A stretch of 64,000 bases of DNA from positions 2,325,501-2,389,500 of the forward strand of contig NZ_CP060695.1 in the NCBI RefSeq assembly GCF_014352875.1, read 5' to 3'. Below the pieces are notes generated by a model, which worked only from the letters and a program-made list of their open reading frames with translations, did no database searches and had not been told where the DNA came from. Source of the stretch: Polaribacter pectinis (GTDB taxonomy: Bacteria; Bacteroidota; Bacteroidia; Flavobacteriales; Flavobacteriaceae). Made by a program: the position numbers and the translations under genes. This document shows positions 17,639 through 26,282 of the stretch, piece by piece (within the stretch, counting starts at the first letter, position 1; the number at the start of each line of letters is the position of its first letter).

Positions 17639-18796
17639 ATGAATAATCTACCTACTATTATTTTAGAACAAAAAGTCCATCGAAAAATACCTCAACTATT
17701 ATTAAAGTTTAAGTATAACGACTTATTAAAAGATACTTTAAAAAAAATTAAAGGTTCTAAATGGAGCATTACTTTAAGATCGTGGTATCTTGAAGATACA
17801 AGTCAAAATTTAGAATTAGTCCATAAATATTTTGATAAGATAGCCATTATAGATGATAGTAAAATATCTAAAAAAACACTTTTTAAACGGAACCTTACTG
17901 AAGATGAAAAAGTACTACTTAACCAATATTACTCTTACCTAAAGGGTAAAAGATATAGTTTAAGCACAATACAAACCTATACATTCTTTGTAGCTGATTT
18001 TATTAATTTTCACACTAAAACCCCATTAAACGAATTAAACAACAGAAGTGTTGAGTTATTTATAGAAAAAGTATTCATTGAACGTAAATATTCAGTAAGC
18101 TCCCAAAGGCAGTTCATTAGTGGATTGAAATTATTTATAGCATTCTATCCACACACACAAATTAATGACTTATTTCTAGAAAGACCTAAAAAATCAAGAA
18201 AACTACCAAATGTACTCTCACAGGAAGAAGTTTTAGACATTATAAGATCTACACAAAACTTAAAACACAGAGCTATTCTTGCATTAATTTATTCTTGTGG
18301 GTTAAGAATAAGTGAATTGATAAATTTAGAGTTAATAGATTTTCACATAGATAGAAAACAACTAATTATCAAAGATAGTAAAGGACGAAAAGATAGATAT
18401 GTAAGTTTAGCTGAAAGTTTTCTACCACTACTATCCAATTATTATTATTCTTACAAACCAAAAAAATATTTCGTTGAAGGGCAGAAAGGTGGAAAATACA
18501 GTGCTGAAAGTGTTAGACAATTTTTAAAAAAGAGTTGTTTAAAAGCGAATATAAAAAAACCAGTAACACCACACACATTAAGACATAGTTACGCAACTCA
18601 TTTATTAGAAAACGGAGTAGATATAAGATATATTCAATCTCTACTAGGACATTCGAAACCAGAGACTACTATGATTTACACACACGTAAAAAGAAAGGAT
18701 TTATTAGAAATTCAAAATCCGTTAGATTTAGCTTTACAGAAATTAAAAAACACGGATAATAATAACGAAAAACTTGGTTTATCCCCTAAAATATAA
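17639..18796 (+). CDS. Integron-integrase-like tyrosine recombinase
   Basis: A 385-residue tyrosine recombinase with an extra N-terminal domain (about 1-85), a SAM-like core-binding domain (about 95-185) and a catalytic domain. All catalytic residues are present: R223 (CGLRISEL), K248 (KGRKDR), H312 and R315 (HTLRH), H338 (LGHSKPET) and Y347 (YTHV). The end IQNPLDLAL resembles the RSPLD tail of IntI1. The stretch that in IntI1 holds the IntI-specific additional domain, just before HTLRH, is absent. It is therefore XerC/D-like in build, a type frequent in Bacteroidota. It lies directly upstream of, and codirectional with, 21 attC-bounded cassettes, so it is the probable recombinase of the array. 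Classical intI genes usually face away from the cassettes. Confidence 0.85.
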   Translation: MNNLPTIILEQKVHRKIPQLLLKFKYNDLLKDTLKKIKGSKWSITLRSWYLEDTSQNLELVHKYFDKIAIIDDSKISKKTLFKRNLTEDEKVLLNQYYSYLKGKRYSLSTIQTYTFFVADFINFHTKTPLNELNNRSVELFIEKVFIERKYSVSSQRQFISGLKLFIAFYPHTQINDLFLERPKKSRKLPNVLSQEEVLDIIRSTQNLKHRAILALIYSCGLRISELINLELIDFHIDRKQLIIKDSKGRKDRYVSLAESFLPLLSNYYYSYKPKKYFVEGQKGGKYSAESVRQFLKKSCLKANIKKPVTPHTLRHSYATHLLENGVDIRYIQSLLGHSKPETTMIYTHVKRKDLLEIQNPLDLALQKLKNTDNNNEKLGLSPKI

Positions 18797-18836
18797 TTAT
18801 TATACAATATATTTGATTACATATAACCAGTTGGGC
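18797..18836 (+). other. attI-like primary insertion site
   Basis: The short gap between the integrase stop and the first gene contains a single core, GTTGGGC (18830-18836), with no hairpin partner upstream, as expected for attI. The first cassette begins at the T after its G. The 33-bp AT-rich segment to the left would hold any accessory recombinase sites. Confidence 0.7.
18808..18815 (+). promoter_or_regulatory. Candidate cassette promoter (Pc-like) at attI
   Basis: TATATTTG is a perfect match to the Bacteroidota -7 consensus and points into the cassette array from within the attI region. A TTG at 18774-18776 is too far (31 bp) for a standard -33 element, so strength is uncertain. Confidence 0.4.
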
Positions 18837-18842
18837 ATAATT

Positions 18843-19472
18843 ATGAAATCCGTTCTAAAATTAACATTTTTACTAATCTTCAGCTATTCGTCTTTTAGTC
18901 AAAATGATGGAAAAGAGAAATTGAATTTAGTCTTTTATGATAATTGTTCAAACAAAATAATAGAACCGGAATTTGAAATTGAATCGTTACCCGAAATAAA
19001 CTATAAAGCCATTACAATATTCGTTAATCGTGGAAATTTAATCGGAGAATATTCAATAATTTTAGAAAAGAAAAAAGACACAATAAGAATACCAAAAATT
19101 CTCTTTTCATTTGGAAACGAATTACACTCAAAGCGCTGGAATTATATGAATTGCGAAAAAGTTTGTGACGGAACTGAAACTGATTTTAACTCAAATGGGA
19201 ACAAAAGATTCGAAGGAATATTTAAAAACGGAAAACCTATTGAAATTATAAATTATAGACAAAACGGAGAATTACTTACTCAAACTTTTTACGAAAATCT
19301 AACTCTGAATTATAAAAGAGTAAATTACTTCAATGAAAATGGAGAATTGACATATTATGAAATATATAAAAATAAAAAAAGGAAAACAACAATTAAAACG
19401 TTTGACAAAAAGGGAAAACTAATTAATAGAACAATTGAGAAAAAACACATTGAAAAAACAAAATGGAATTAA
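18843..19472 (+). CDS. Cassette 1: secreted YwqK/MORN-repeat-like protein
   Basis: About 209 residues from the ATG at 18843. A longer reading from 18774 would run through attI and is rejected. It has a signal peptide (MKSVLKLTFLLIFSYSSFSQ). The C-terminal half contains repeats of the kind GNKRFEGIFKNGKPIEIINY and NENGELTYYEIYKNKK, as in MORN/YwqK-like proteins. Such repeats are common in exported Bacteroidota proteins, where they may bind surfaces or lipids. It is nearest the attI site, so by integron logic it is the most recent insertion and the best expressed. Its precise role is unknown. Confidence 0.7.
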   Translation: MKSVLKLTFLLIFSYSSFSQNDGKEKLNLVFYDNCSNKIIEPEFEIESLPEINYKAITIFVNRGNLIGEYSIILEKKKDTIRIPKILFSFGNELHSKRWNYMNCEKVCDGTETDFNSNGNKRFEGIFKNGKPIEIINYRQNGELLTQTFYENLTLNYKRVNYFNENGELTYYEIYKNKKRKTTIKTFDKKGKLINRTIEKKHIEKTKWN

Positions 19473-19482
19473 AAATAACTAT

Positions 19483-19617
19483 GCCCAACACCGTGTATAA
19501 AAAATTGCTTATTTTTAGCTTAAACAAAGTTAGTTGCATTTTTGCAAACTTCTGAATTTCCTTTGGAAATTCCTCGTTCACAAAACCGCAACTTTCCATA
19601 ACACAACAACGTTGGGC
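19483..19617 (+). repeat. attC-like site 1
   Basis: Left core GCCCAAC, right core GTTGGGC. Inner arms read GTGTATAAAAAATTGC against GCAACTTTCCATAACAC, with an inner GAATTTCC/GGAAATTC hairpin. The end of cassette 1 (CTATGCCCAAC) is complementary to the start of cassette 1, not only to its own right core. Confidence 0.85.
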
Positions 19618-19629
19618 AAAATAAAAAAA

Positions 19630-20430
19630 ATGAAAAGAATCATTTCAATTTTAGTAATAGTTTTTCTAATTTCTTCTTGTCAAAAAGAGAAAAAAATTAC
19701 GAATAAAAAATTAGAACCCGAAGTTATAAAAAATCATTACAAGCCTATATTTTTAAGTTTTAGTCCTGAAATGACAAAATCTGAATTTGAAAAAGAAATT
19801 AGGGAAAAAACGTGGGACAAAACTCTTGAATTAGGAAAATTTATAATTGAACTAAATTCTAAAAAGTATAAGTTTGAAATACAAAAGGGGGAAAATTCAA
19901 TTAATTTATTTTACGGTGAATCTGAAATTTTAAATAGAGAATTTTTGAATCTAAAAAAATCAAAAGTTATAATAGAAAATCAGAAAATATTAATGAATTC
20001 TTTAATTCAACTTTTCAGAAATAAAAAAGAATATATTGAATATAAAATGCCAAAACTGAAAGAAGATAAAAAGGAATTATATTTATTTAGAAATAAAGAA
20101 AGGTCAGTTTTACTTTCTTTCTTAAATTCTGGAAACATTGTAAGAAGTACTAAAGAAGACTTTGAGTATTATAAAAATTTGGAAAACAAGAATGATTCAG
20201 ATTCCTTTTTTGTTTCAGCAATGCAATTTAAGGAGAAAAAACAAACTGAACATTATTTGAATTATATGTGGATAAGTTATTATTCAAATGAAGAAATGGA
20301 TAAATTAATAAGTTCTAAAAAAAGAATTTTAGATAAAAAATCAGAAGAAGAAAAACAAAAGATTAAAAAACTAAAAATGGAAGAAGAAATGAAAAATAAG
20401 AAAATAATTGAAAATCAAAAATTATTATAA
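19630..20430 (+). CDS. Cassette 2: lipoprotein of unknown function
   Basis: 266 residues from the ATG at 19630; the upstream in-frame extension falls inside attC 1. The N-terminus MKRIISILVIVFLISSCQ ends in a lipobox with Cys, so this is an outer-membrane or periplasmic lipoprotein. The body is charged and probably mixed alpha/beta; the last 40 residues are a lysine/glutamate-rich helix (KKSEEEKQKIKKLKMEEEMKNKK). No family recognised. Confidence 0.7.
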   Translation: MKRIISILVIVFLISSCQKEKKITNKKLEPEVIKNHYKPIFLSFSPEMTKSEFEKEIREKTWDKTLELGKFIIELNSKKYKFEIQKGENSINLFYGESEILNREFLNLKKSKVIIENQKILMNSLIQLFRNKKEYIEYKMPKLKEDKKELYLFRNKERSVLLSFLNSGNIVRSTKEDFEYYKNLENKNDSDSFFVSAMQFKEKKQTEHYLNYMWISYYSNEEMDKLISSKKRILDKKSEEEKQKIKKLKMEEEMKNKKIIENQKLL

Positions 20431-20439
20431 TAATACTTT

Positions 20440-20572
20440 GCCCAACACCGTACAAAATTAATTGCTTGCTTTTAGTTTACTTACGAAAATCCTCGCGGAT
20501 TTTCTTTGTCAGTAATTATTTATTAACTTCATTGCTTAACATCGCAACTAATCTTGTACAAACAAGTTAGCA
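20440..20572 (+). repeat. attC-like site 2
   Basis: Left core GCCCAAC matches the start of cassette 2; right core GTTAGCA opens cassette 3, so the two cores of this site do not match each other. Inner arms GTACAAAATTAATTGC and GCAACTAATCTTGTAC differ only by two A/C oppositions. Confidence 0.85.
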
Positions 20573-20594
20573 CCAATACGAGAAAAACCAACGA

Positions 20595-22955
20595 ATGAAA
20601 AATATTACATTGAAAACATTACTATTTCTACTACTCTTTATAAGCCAAATTTCTTTTGGACAAAGACTTACATTGAACGACATTGAAAATATTTGCAACA
20701 AATCAAATTGGGAAAGTGTCAATCAATTTCTAATGAATAAAAATTGGGAATACTATGAATCTGAAAAGGGAAATTCCGAAAAGTATAGCACTATAACTTG
20801 GTCTTATGAAAAAACTTATGGAGATAAGGCTTCTGCTTGGTTTTACCTTTATACTTATGAAGGATTTCCAAATAAATTAAGTTATTCCGTTTTTAATAAG
20901 CCTTCATATTCTGCTATCCAAAATTCACTAAGTTCGAAAGGTTACAAACTTCAAAATAGCGAAATTGAAAACAATGAATTAATTTCTACATATGCGAATA
21001 GCAAATTTATTTTAAAAATAACAACAGAAAAAAGAGAAAAAAATAGTTATTCAAGTTTTGACGAAAGTATTACTGCATACAGATTTTTATTAATAAAAAA
21101 GTCAAGTATTTATGACCCAGATAACGGAAAGAAAGTCGATTACTATTATGGCAACACAAAACAAGCTGAATATACAAAAGTAAATGGAAAAATTAATGGT
21201 GCTTTAAAAGTCTATTATGAAAATGGAAAACTAAAAAAGACAGGTTATTATAAAAATGGTTTAGCAAATGGAAACTTTGTAGAGTATGACGAAGAAGGAA
21301 ATAAAACGTTTGAATATTATCAGAGTAACGATGAAAAAAATGGAAAATTAACAGCTTACGAAGACAATAAAATATCTTATTCAACTCACTACAAAGATGA
21401 TATTCAAAATGGAGAGAGAACCGAATACTATTATGATGACGAAAGCGGAAGACTATACCTAAAAGTAATTGGAACCTTATTGAATGGAGAAAAAGAAGGA
21501 AATTGGAGTTTAATCTTCATAGATAAAGAAAAAGGTGAAAGAATATTAACAAAAACAAATTACTCGAAAGGTTTAAAAAATGGTTATTCACAAGATATAA
21601 AAGGAGACAGCTTAATAATAGCAAACTATACAAACGACAAATTAGACGGCAACTACAAAGTATATTTAGATGTTACGAAAACTGTATTTGGAGGTGTTAT
21701 AGAGACTGATGTTTCAAAATTATTTTTAATATCAGAAGGGAAGTATCAGAATGATAAAAAAACAGATTATTGGAAAGACTATTCCTTAACAAAATCTTTA
21801 AGTAGTGAAGGAAACTATTTGAACGATGAAAAAACTGGCGAATGGAAAAATTACTATTCAAAATATACTAATGACGATAAACCTACACACTATTCAGAAA
21901 AACTGTACTTAATAGAAAATTATAGAAAAGGAAAACTAAATGGATTGACAACTCGATTTTCCTATTTGAATAAAGAGAAATACAAGTGTTCAGAATTAGA
22001 CGAAAACAATAAGCCAAAAGATTCTTGCACTCGAATGGTTTACCAAAAAGTTTTACAAAAATCTAATTATAAAAACAACAAATTGAATGGTGCTTTTGAG
22101 TTAAGAGATTCATTAGACATTTTAGTAGCAAAAGGTAATTTTGCAAATGACCAAAAAATTGGCAAATGGTTTCATCGATATAAAGATGAAGATTATGACG
22201 GTAACCCTTACACATATTTTATGGAAGGCTCTTATGAAGATGATGAACGAGAAGGAGAATGGATATACTATTATAAAAAAGGAGAAATCAACAAAACTAT
22301 AAATTATTCAAACGGAGAATTTGATGGAAAATTTACAGAATGGAATAATCAAAATAAACCAAAAGAAATAAAACGTTTTGATGATGGAAAATTTAGGGAA
22401 CTAATTGTTTATGATAGTATAGGACAACAGCCTGAAAGAAAATTTGAAATTTTTGATGAATATTCAAACAGATATAAATGCAGATTTACCCAATACTTGC
22501 CAAACGGAAAAATTTCTCAAGTTTATTGGTTAAAAAAAGAAAATGAAATAAGTCATAATTGGTTTGAAATTTCATTCCTATTAAAACTAAAAGAAAACGA
22601 CAAGTCAAAAATTTATAAAGACGGAACATATAAGAATTATGACATAAATAATAGACCTCTAATTATTGGAGAATACTTTGAAGAAAGTAAAATTGGAGAT
22701 TGGACTTACTATTACTATCCCCAAAAAGTCAAAATAGAAATCGAATATGACGACAATATAATTATTTCGGAAAAGTACTTGGATCTAAATGATGCTTTAT
22801 TCTCTGGAAAGTTCACTTATATTAACGAAGAAGATAATATTAAAGAAATTCGTAAAATTAAGAATGGTTTAAGAAATGGAAATACGGAATTTATCGACAT
22901 AAATACAGGAAAAAGAATTAAAAAAGTAAAATACAAAGACGGAAAAATAAAATAA
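20595..22955 (+). CDS. Cassette 3: large secreted MORN/YwqK-repeat protein
   Basis: A 786-residue exported protein (signal peptide MKNITLKTLLFLLLFISQISFGQ). After an N-terminal domain of about 165 residues it consists of many degenerate repeats of the type GNTKQAEYTKVNGKINGALK, YYENGKLKKTGYYKNGLANG, FANDQKIGKWFHRYKDED and EDDEREGEWIYYYKKGE, the pattern of MORN/YwqK antitoxin-like repeats. These form long beta-sheet solenoids. Related proteins are annotated as toxin-antitoxin YwqK-family antitoxins in Bacteroidota, but the exported location here makes a cytoplasmic antitoxin role unlikely. At over 2.3 kb it is an unusually long single-gene cassette. Confidence 0.75.
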   Translation: MKNITLKTLLFLLLFISQISFGQRLTLNDIENICNKSNWESVNQFLMNKNWEYYESEKGNSEKYSTITWSYEKTYGDKASAWFYLYTYEGFPNKLSYSVFNKPSYSAIQNSLSSKGYKLQNSEIENNELISTYANSKFILKITTEKREKNSYSSFDESITAYRFLLIKKSSIYDPDNGKKVDYYYGNTKQAEYTKVNGKINGALKVYYENGKLKKTGYYKNGLANGNFVEYDEEGNKTFEYYQSNDEKNGKLTAYEDNKISYSTHYKDDIQNGERTEYYYDDESGRLYLKVIGTLLNGEKEGNWSLIFIDKEKGERILTKTNYSKGLKNGYSQDIKGDSLIIANYTNDKLDGNYKVYLDVTKTVFGGVIETDVSKLFLISEGKYQNDKKTDYWKDYSLTKSLSSEGNYLNDEKTGEWKNYYSKYTNDDKPTHYSEKLYLIENYRKGKLNGLTTRFSYLNKEKYKCSELDENNKPKDSCTRMVYQKVLQKSNYKNNKLNGAFELRDSLDILVAKGNFANDQKIGKWFHRYKDEDYDGNPYTYFMEGSYEDDEREGEWIYYYKKGEINKTINYSNGEFDGKFTEWNNQNKPKEIKRFDDGKFRELIVYDSIGQQPERKFEIFDEYSNRYKCRFTQYLPNGKISQVYWLKKENEISHNWFEISFLLKLKENDKSKIYKDGTYKNYDINNRPLIIGEYFEESKIGDWTYYYYPQKVKIEIEYDDNIIISEKYLDLNDALFSGKFTYINEEDNIKEIRKIKNGLRNGNTEFIDINTGKRIKKVKYKDGKIK

Positions 22956-22962
22956 GTACTGG

Positions 22963-23094
22963 TGCTAACAACGTATATAAAAAATAGCGGTTTAATCGCT
23001 TAATCAAAAGAAAATGAATTAATTAAAGGTATGTTATAAACCGAAAAGTGAGTGCATAAAAATCCGCTACTTTTTATATACAAAACCGTTAGCC
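22963..23094 (+). repeat. attC-like site 3
   Basis: Left core TGCTAAC (extended to GGTGCTAAC) pairs with the start of cassette 3; right core GTTAGCC opens cassette 4. The arms GTATATAAAAAATAGCGG and CCGCTACTTTTTATATAC differ by a single A/C opposition. Confidence 0.85.
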
Positions 23095-23106
23095 ACAAGC
23101 TGAAAA

Positions 23107-23190
23107 ACCAACCGCACAGTCAAGCACATTTCATTTTTTTCGTGCCTCAAAAAATAAAAAGAGCTTGCCTTTTTCCCACGCTCGACACTC
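23107..23190 (+). repeat. Second-family hairpin, 5' copy in cassette 4
   Basis: Imperfect hairpin CAAGC-ACA-TTTCATTTTT against AAAATAAAA-AGA-GCTTG, followed by CCCACGCTCGA. The ACA/AGA internal loop and the downstream CCAACGCTC-like box recur in five other copies in this window, always at the edges of the three large defence cassettes. Confidence 0.6.
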
Positions 23191-23245
23191 TAATTCAGAA
23201 AAAATACTTATATTAGCCAAATATTGTCAAGTCAAAAATAGACTT

Positions 23246-23548
23246 ATGAAAAATATTGGAGATACATTACGTGCATTAAGAGAATCAAAAGGACTTCTTC
23301 TGAGAGAAGTTGGGGCGGAATTATCTCTTGACCCAACGCTTCTTAGTAAAATTGAGCGAAATGACCGAATGCCGACAAAAGAACAAGTCAATGCACTTTC
23401 CGAATTTTATGAAGATAAAAAGAATGAAGTCGTAATAGCTTGGCTTAGTGACAAACTTGTATATGAAGTGCAAGACGAAGACTTAGGTTTAATTGCAATG
23501 AAAGTTGCCGAAAAGAAAATAGAATATTTAAAAACTCAAAAGAGCTAA
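23246..23548 (+). CDS. Cassette 4: XRE-family controller of R-M system
   Basis: 100 residues from the ATG at 23246 (MKNIGDTLRALRESKG); the in-frame extension upstream covers the hairpin repeat and is rejected. A helix-turn-helix of XRE type is clear (LLREVGAELSLDPTLLSKIERNDRMPTKEQVNALSEFY), followed by a short C-terminal extension. Its TAATG overlap with the next gene couples translation. Small XRE proteins ahead of type II R-M genes usually act as controllers that delay nuclease expression in a new host, which suits a system carried on a mobile cassette. Confidence 0.85.
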   Translation: MKNIGDTLRALRESKGLLLREVGAELSLDPTLLSKIERNDRMPTKEQVNALSEFYEDKKNEVVIAWLSDKLVYEVQDEDLGLIAMKVAEKKIEYLKTQKS

Positions 23549-24462
23549 TGGACATTACAAAAGAAACAGCCAAAAATAAAGCAGAACTCTTAAAATACTT
23601 TAGAGATAGGTCAAGCGAATTTATTGCAGAGGTTAATAAGGAATATGGTAATACCGAATTTAAAAAGAAAGCGAAAAAGTTAAACACATTACTTGTTAGA
23701 GCTAGGAATACAATAATTGAGATAGTAGAGCAAAAAGGCAAGAAAGACGATTGGTCAAATCAAGAGATTTTAGAATGTGTTTTAATGGTTACCTACTGCA
23801 ATTATGTAGTTATGCTAGAAGTTAGACATTCTGTATGGCCTTATGAGTATATGGCTTTTTCACGAAGAATTGGAGAATTATGGGAGCCTTTCTGCAAATT
23901 GGCATTTGAATATCCTATTAACGATTTAGAGTTATTTGTTCCACCACTTTTCGCTGATGTTAAAAAACAATTGGCTGATGAAGTTCAAGAATATATAAAC
24001 AATCTAGACATTTCAGCAGAACAAAAAGAACAACTTAATAAGTACTACGATAAAGTATGGAGTTTAGTTATGTCTGGAGAAATTCAACTTGAATTAGACT
24101 TACACTTTATATTTGAAGGTAAAAAATATGTAGTAGATTTTAAAAGTGGTTTTGGTTCTAATGAAAAAGGTAATGTAAATAGACTTCTTCTTGTTGCAAG
24201 TATTTATCATAATCTAGAAGATGATTATCAACCACTGATTTTTGTTCGAGCAACTGAAAACAATAATTATTTCAACACTTTAAAAAATTCAAAAACGTGG
24301 AGTGCATTTTCTGGGGCAGAAACTTATGGCGAGCTTCATAAATATTCTGGATTTGATATTAGCACTTGGATTGTTGAAAATATAAATTGGACTGAAGATT
24401 TAGATAGCGATTTTGTAAAACATTTAGAGGATAACGACTTAACTCAATATTTAACTTGGTAG
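23548..24462 (+). CDS. Cassette 4: putative type II restriction endonuclease
   Basis: A 304-residue protein between a controller and a methyltransferase gene, overlapping the former by 1 bp and 3 bp before the latter. Near residues 184-206 it has ELDLHFIFEGKKYVVDFKSGFGS, a good PD-(D/E)XK nuclease core with the DFKSG reading as D-x-K. The N-terminal 170 residues are helical. The sequence is not similar to a restriction enzyme I can name, so target and cut are unknown. Context and motif together make a nuclease role likely. Confidence 0.75.
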   Translation: MDITKETAKNKAELLKYFRDRSSEFIAEVNKEYGNTEFKKKAKKLNTLLVRARNTIIEIVEQKGKKDDWSNQEILECVLMVTYCNYVVMLEVRHSVWPYEYMAFSRRIGELWEPFCKLAFEYPINDLELFVPPLFADVKKQLADEVQEYINNLDISAEQKEQLNKYYDKVWSLVMSGEIQLELDLHFIFEGKKYVVDFKSGFGSNEKGNVNRLLLVASIYHNLEDDYQPLIFVRATENNNYFNTLKNSKTWSAFSGAETYGELHKYSGFDISTWIVENINWTEDLDSDFVKHLEDNDLTQYLTW

Positions 24463-24465
24463 ATT

Positions 24466-25968
24466 ATGATTAGTGAACAAAGAATATTTCAAGCATATTA
24501 TACTAAGTCAGAGCCAATCGTTTCATATATGGTTGACTTGTTAGACTTAGACGGAACAGAGTCAATATTTGAACCCTGTGCAGGAGATGGTGTTTTTATT
24601 GACCCTATTTTAGATAAATATCAAAATATTAAAATAGACGCATTTGAACTGAACGAAAATGCTTGTGATACTTTGAAATCAAAATATCAAGATTTAGAAA
24701 ACATATCGATTAAACAAACAGACACATTAACGGATTTAGATTTGGAGTTTCTATGTTCAATGGGTGGAAAATATGATGCTGTAATAGCTAATCCGCCATA
24801 TGGAGCTTGGAGAAACACAATTGACAGAGCTACTTTAAAGAAAAGATTTAACGGATTTTACGCAAAAGAAAGCTACTCTCTTTTTCTTTATCGAAGTATA
24901 GAATCATTAAATGAAGGCGGAAAATTAGTTTTTATAATTCCTGACACTTATCTAAACCTAAATATGCACAAGGATATTAGAAAGTACATATTATCTAACA
25001 CCAAAATAAAAGAGATAGCTTTATTTCCTTCCTCGTACTTTCCTGGAGTTAATTTTGGCTATGCAAATTTATCAATCATTGCATTAGAGAAATCTAGTGA
25101 CTATAAATTAAACTTAGAAAACACATTCAGAATAATTAAAGATTATAAATCCGTTGAGGAACTAGGAAATGAAAAAATAAAACACCTAACGAAACTAAAT
25201 ATTCAACAGAAAAACGTTTTAAAAAATGATGGATATATTTTTCTAACCAATACGAATCCTAGTGTTTCTGATTGTATTAGACAGGCGAAAACGAGCATTG
25301 GAGAAGTTTGCGACTGTGCAACAGGTTTCTATTCTGGAAATGACAAGGATAGATTAAAAGTTTTGAGCAAAGAGATTCGTAATTCAAAAAGATATGACGA
25401 AGTTGATAAAGAAAAAATAACTTATGACTGTAGCTCAAGACCTTTAGATGGAATTGAAAATGAGCAAATATATGTTCCAATAGTTAAAGGTGGAAATGTA
25501 AGATATTACAAAGCTGACAATTGGTTTATGGAATGGTCAAGTGATATAGTTAGTTTTTACAAAAAAGATAAAAAAGCTCGTTATCAAAATTCTTCATATT
25601 ATTTTAGAAAAGGAATAGCTGTACCAATGGTTAGTTCTAGTTCAATAACTGGTGCTATTATTGAAAATAGACTTTTCGACCAATCAATAGTCGGAATATT
25701 TCCAAAAAAAGAAAGCTTAATCCACTATTTCCTTGCGTTTTTCAATTCACCAACTTGCAATAAGTTAATTAGAACAATAAATCCTTCAACAAACAACTCT
25801 TCTAATTACATAAAACGTATTCCATTTATACAACCAAGTATTGAACAAGAAGATACTATAACAGAAAACATAAAACAGATTATCGAACAAGTTAAAGTTT
25901 CTGGAGATTATGAAATTGAATTAGAAACAGAGAATAATAAAATGATTGCGGAATTGTACGGATTTTAG
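24466..25968 (+). CDS. Cassette 4: N6-adenine DNA methyltransferase (Eco57I-like)
   Basis: A 500-residue N6-adenine methyltransferase. Motif I FEPCAGDGVFIDPIL is near residue 34 and motif IV NPPYGAW near 108, followed by YSLFLYRSIESLNEGGKLVFIIPD. The C-terminal half (from about 260) is a target-recognition domain ending in YIKRIPFIQPSIEQEDTI. This is the Eco57I/TaqI-like gamma class. It protects the host against the nuclease encoded directly upstream. A complete controller-nuclease-methyltransferase system in one integron cassette may stabilise the array, since loss of the cassette would expose the chromosome. Confidence 0.9.
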   Translation: MISEQRIFQAYYTKSEPIVSYMVDLLDLDGTESIFEPCAGDGVFIDPILDKYQNIKIDAFELNENACDTLKSKYQDLENISIKQTDTLTDLDLEFLCSMGGKYDAVIANPPYGAWRNTIDRATLKKRFNGFYAKESYSLFLYRSIESLNEGGKLVFIIPDTYLNLNMHKDIRKYILSNTKIKEIALFPSSYFPGVNFGYANLSIIALEKSSDYKLNLENTFRIIKDYKSVEELGNEKIKHLTKLNIQQKNVLKNDGYIFLTNTNPSVSDCIRQAKTSIGEVCDCATGFYSGNDKDRLKVLSKEIRNSKRYDEVDKEKITYDCSSRPLDGIENEQIYVPIVKGGNVRYYKADNWFMEWSSDIVSFYKKDKKARYQNSSYYFRKGIAVPMVSSSSITGAIIENRLFDQSIVGIFPKKESLIHYFLAFFNSPTCNKLIRTINPSTNNSSNYIKRIPFIQPSIEQEDTITENIKQIIEQVKVSGDYEIELETENNKMIAELYGF

Positions 25969-26072
25969 CCAACGCTGAAAGCCATACACATTTGCAATTC
26001 GCTACAGCCAATACACAAGCCAAAAATTGCAAAAGAGTATGTCTTTGCCAACGCTAGCAAGTTTGCGGAAAA
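25967..26072 (+). repeat. Second-family hairpin, 3' copy in cassette 4
   Basis: GCCAACGCTGAAAGC, then hairpin CATAC-ACA-TTTGCAATT against AATTGCAAA-AGA-GTATG (25983-26041), then GCCAACGCTAGCAAG. It follows directly after the methyltransferase stop. Nearly the same sequence recurs at 39973 and, in shorter form, at 49706. Confidence 0.65.
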
Positions 26073-26080
26073 AAGCCAGT

Positions 26081-26277
26081 GGCTAACAACGTGTATAAAA
26101 CATAGCTAATATAGGCTTTTCGAGAGGTTTTTGCTTATTTATAAAGTACGCCAAATTTTTTATTTGGTTATATTTAGAAAAGAAAATTAAACATAAAAAT
26201 AAAAAATTCGGCTCGTGCTAAATCCGAAAAGTTAGTGTTTATTTATACGCTACGTTTCATACACAAGACCGTTACCA
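26081..26277 (+). repeat. attC-like site 4
   Basis: A long version (197 bp). Left core GGCTAAC, right core GTTACCA. Inner arms GTGTATAAAACATAGC and GCTACGTTTCATACAC. The extra length is an inner hairpin with AT-rich arms around 26150-26210. Confidence 0.8.
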
Positions 26278-26282
26278 CACAT

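Noticed and set aside
18774..18842. Longer N-terminus of the cassette 1 protein
   Set aside because: It would run across the integrase end and the attI core; the ATG at 18843 gives a proper signal peptide.
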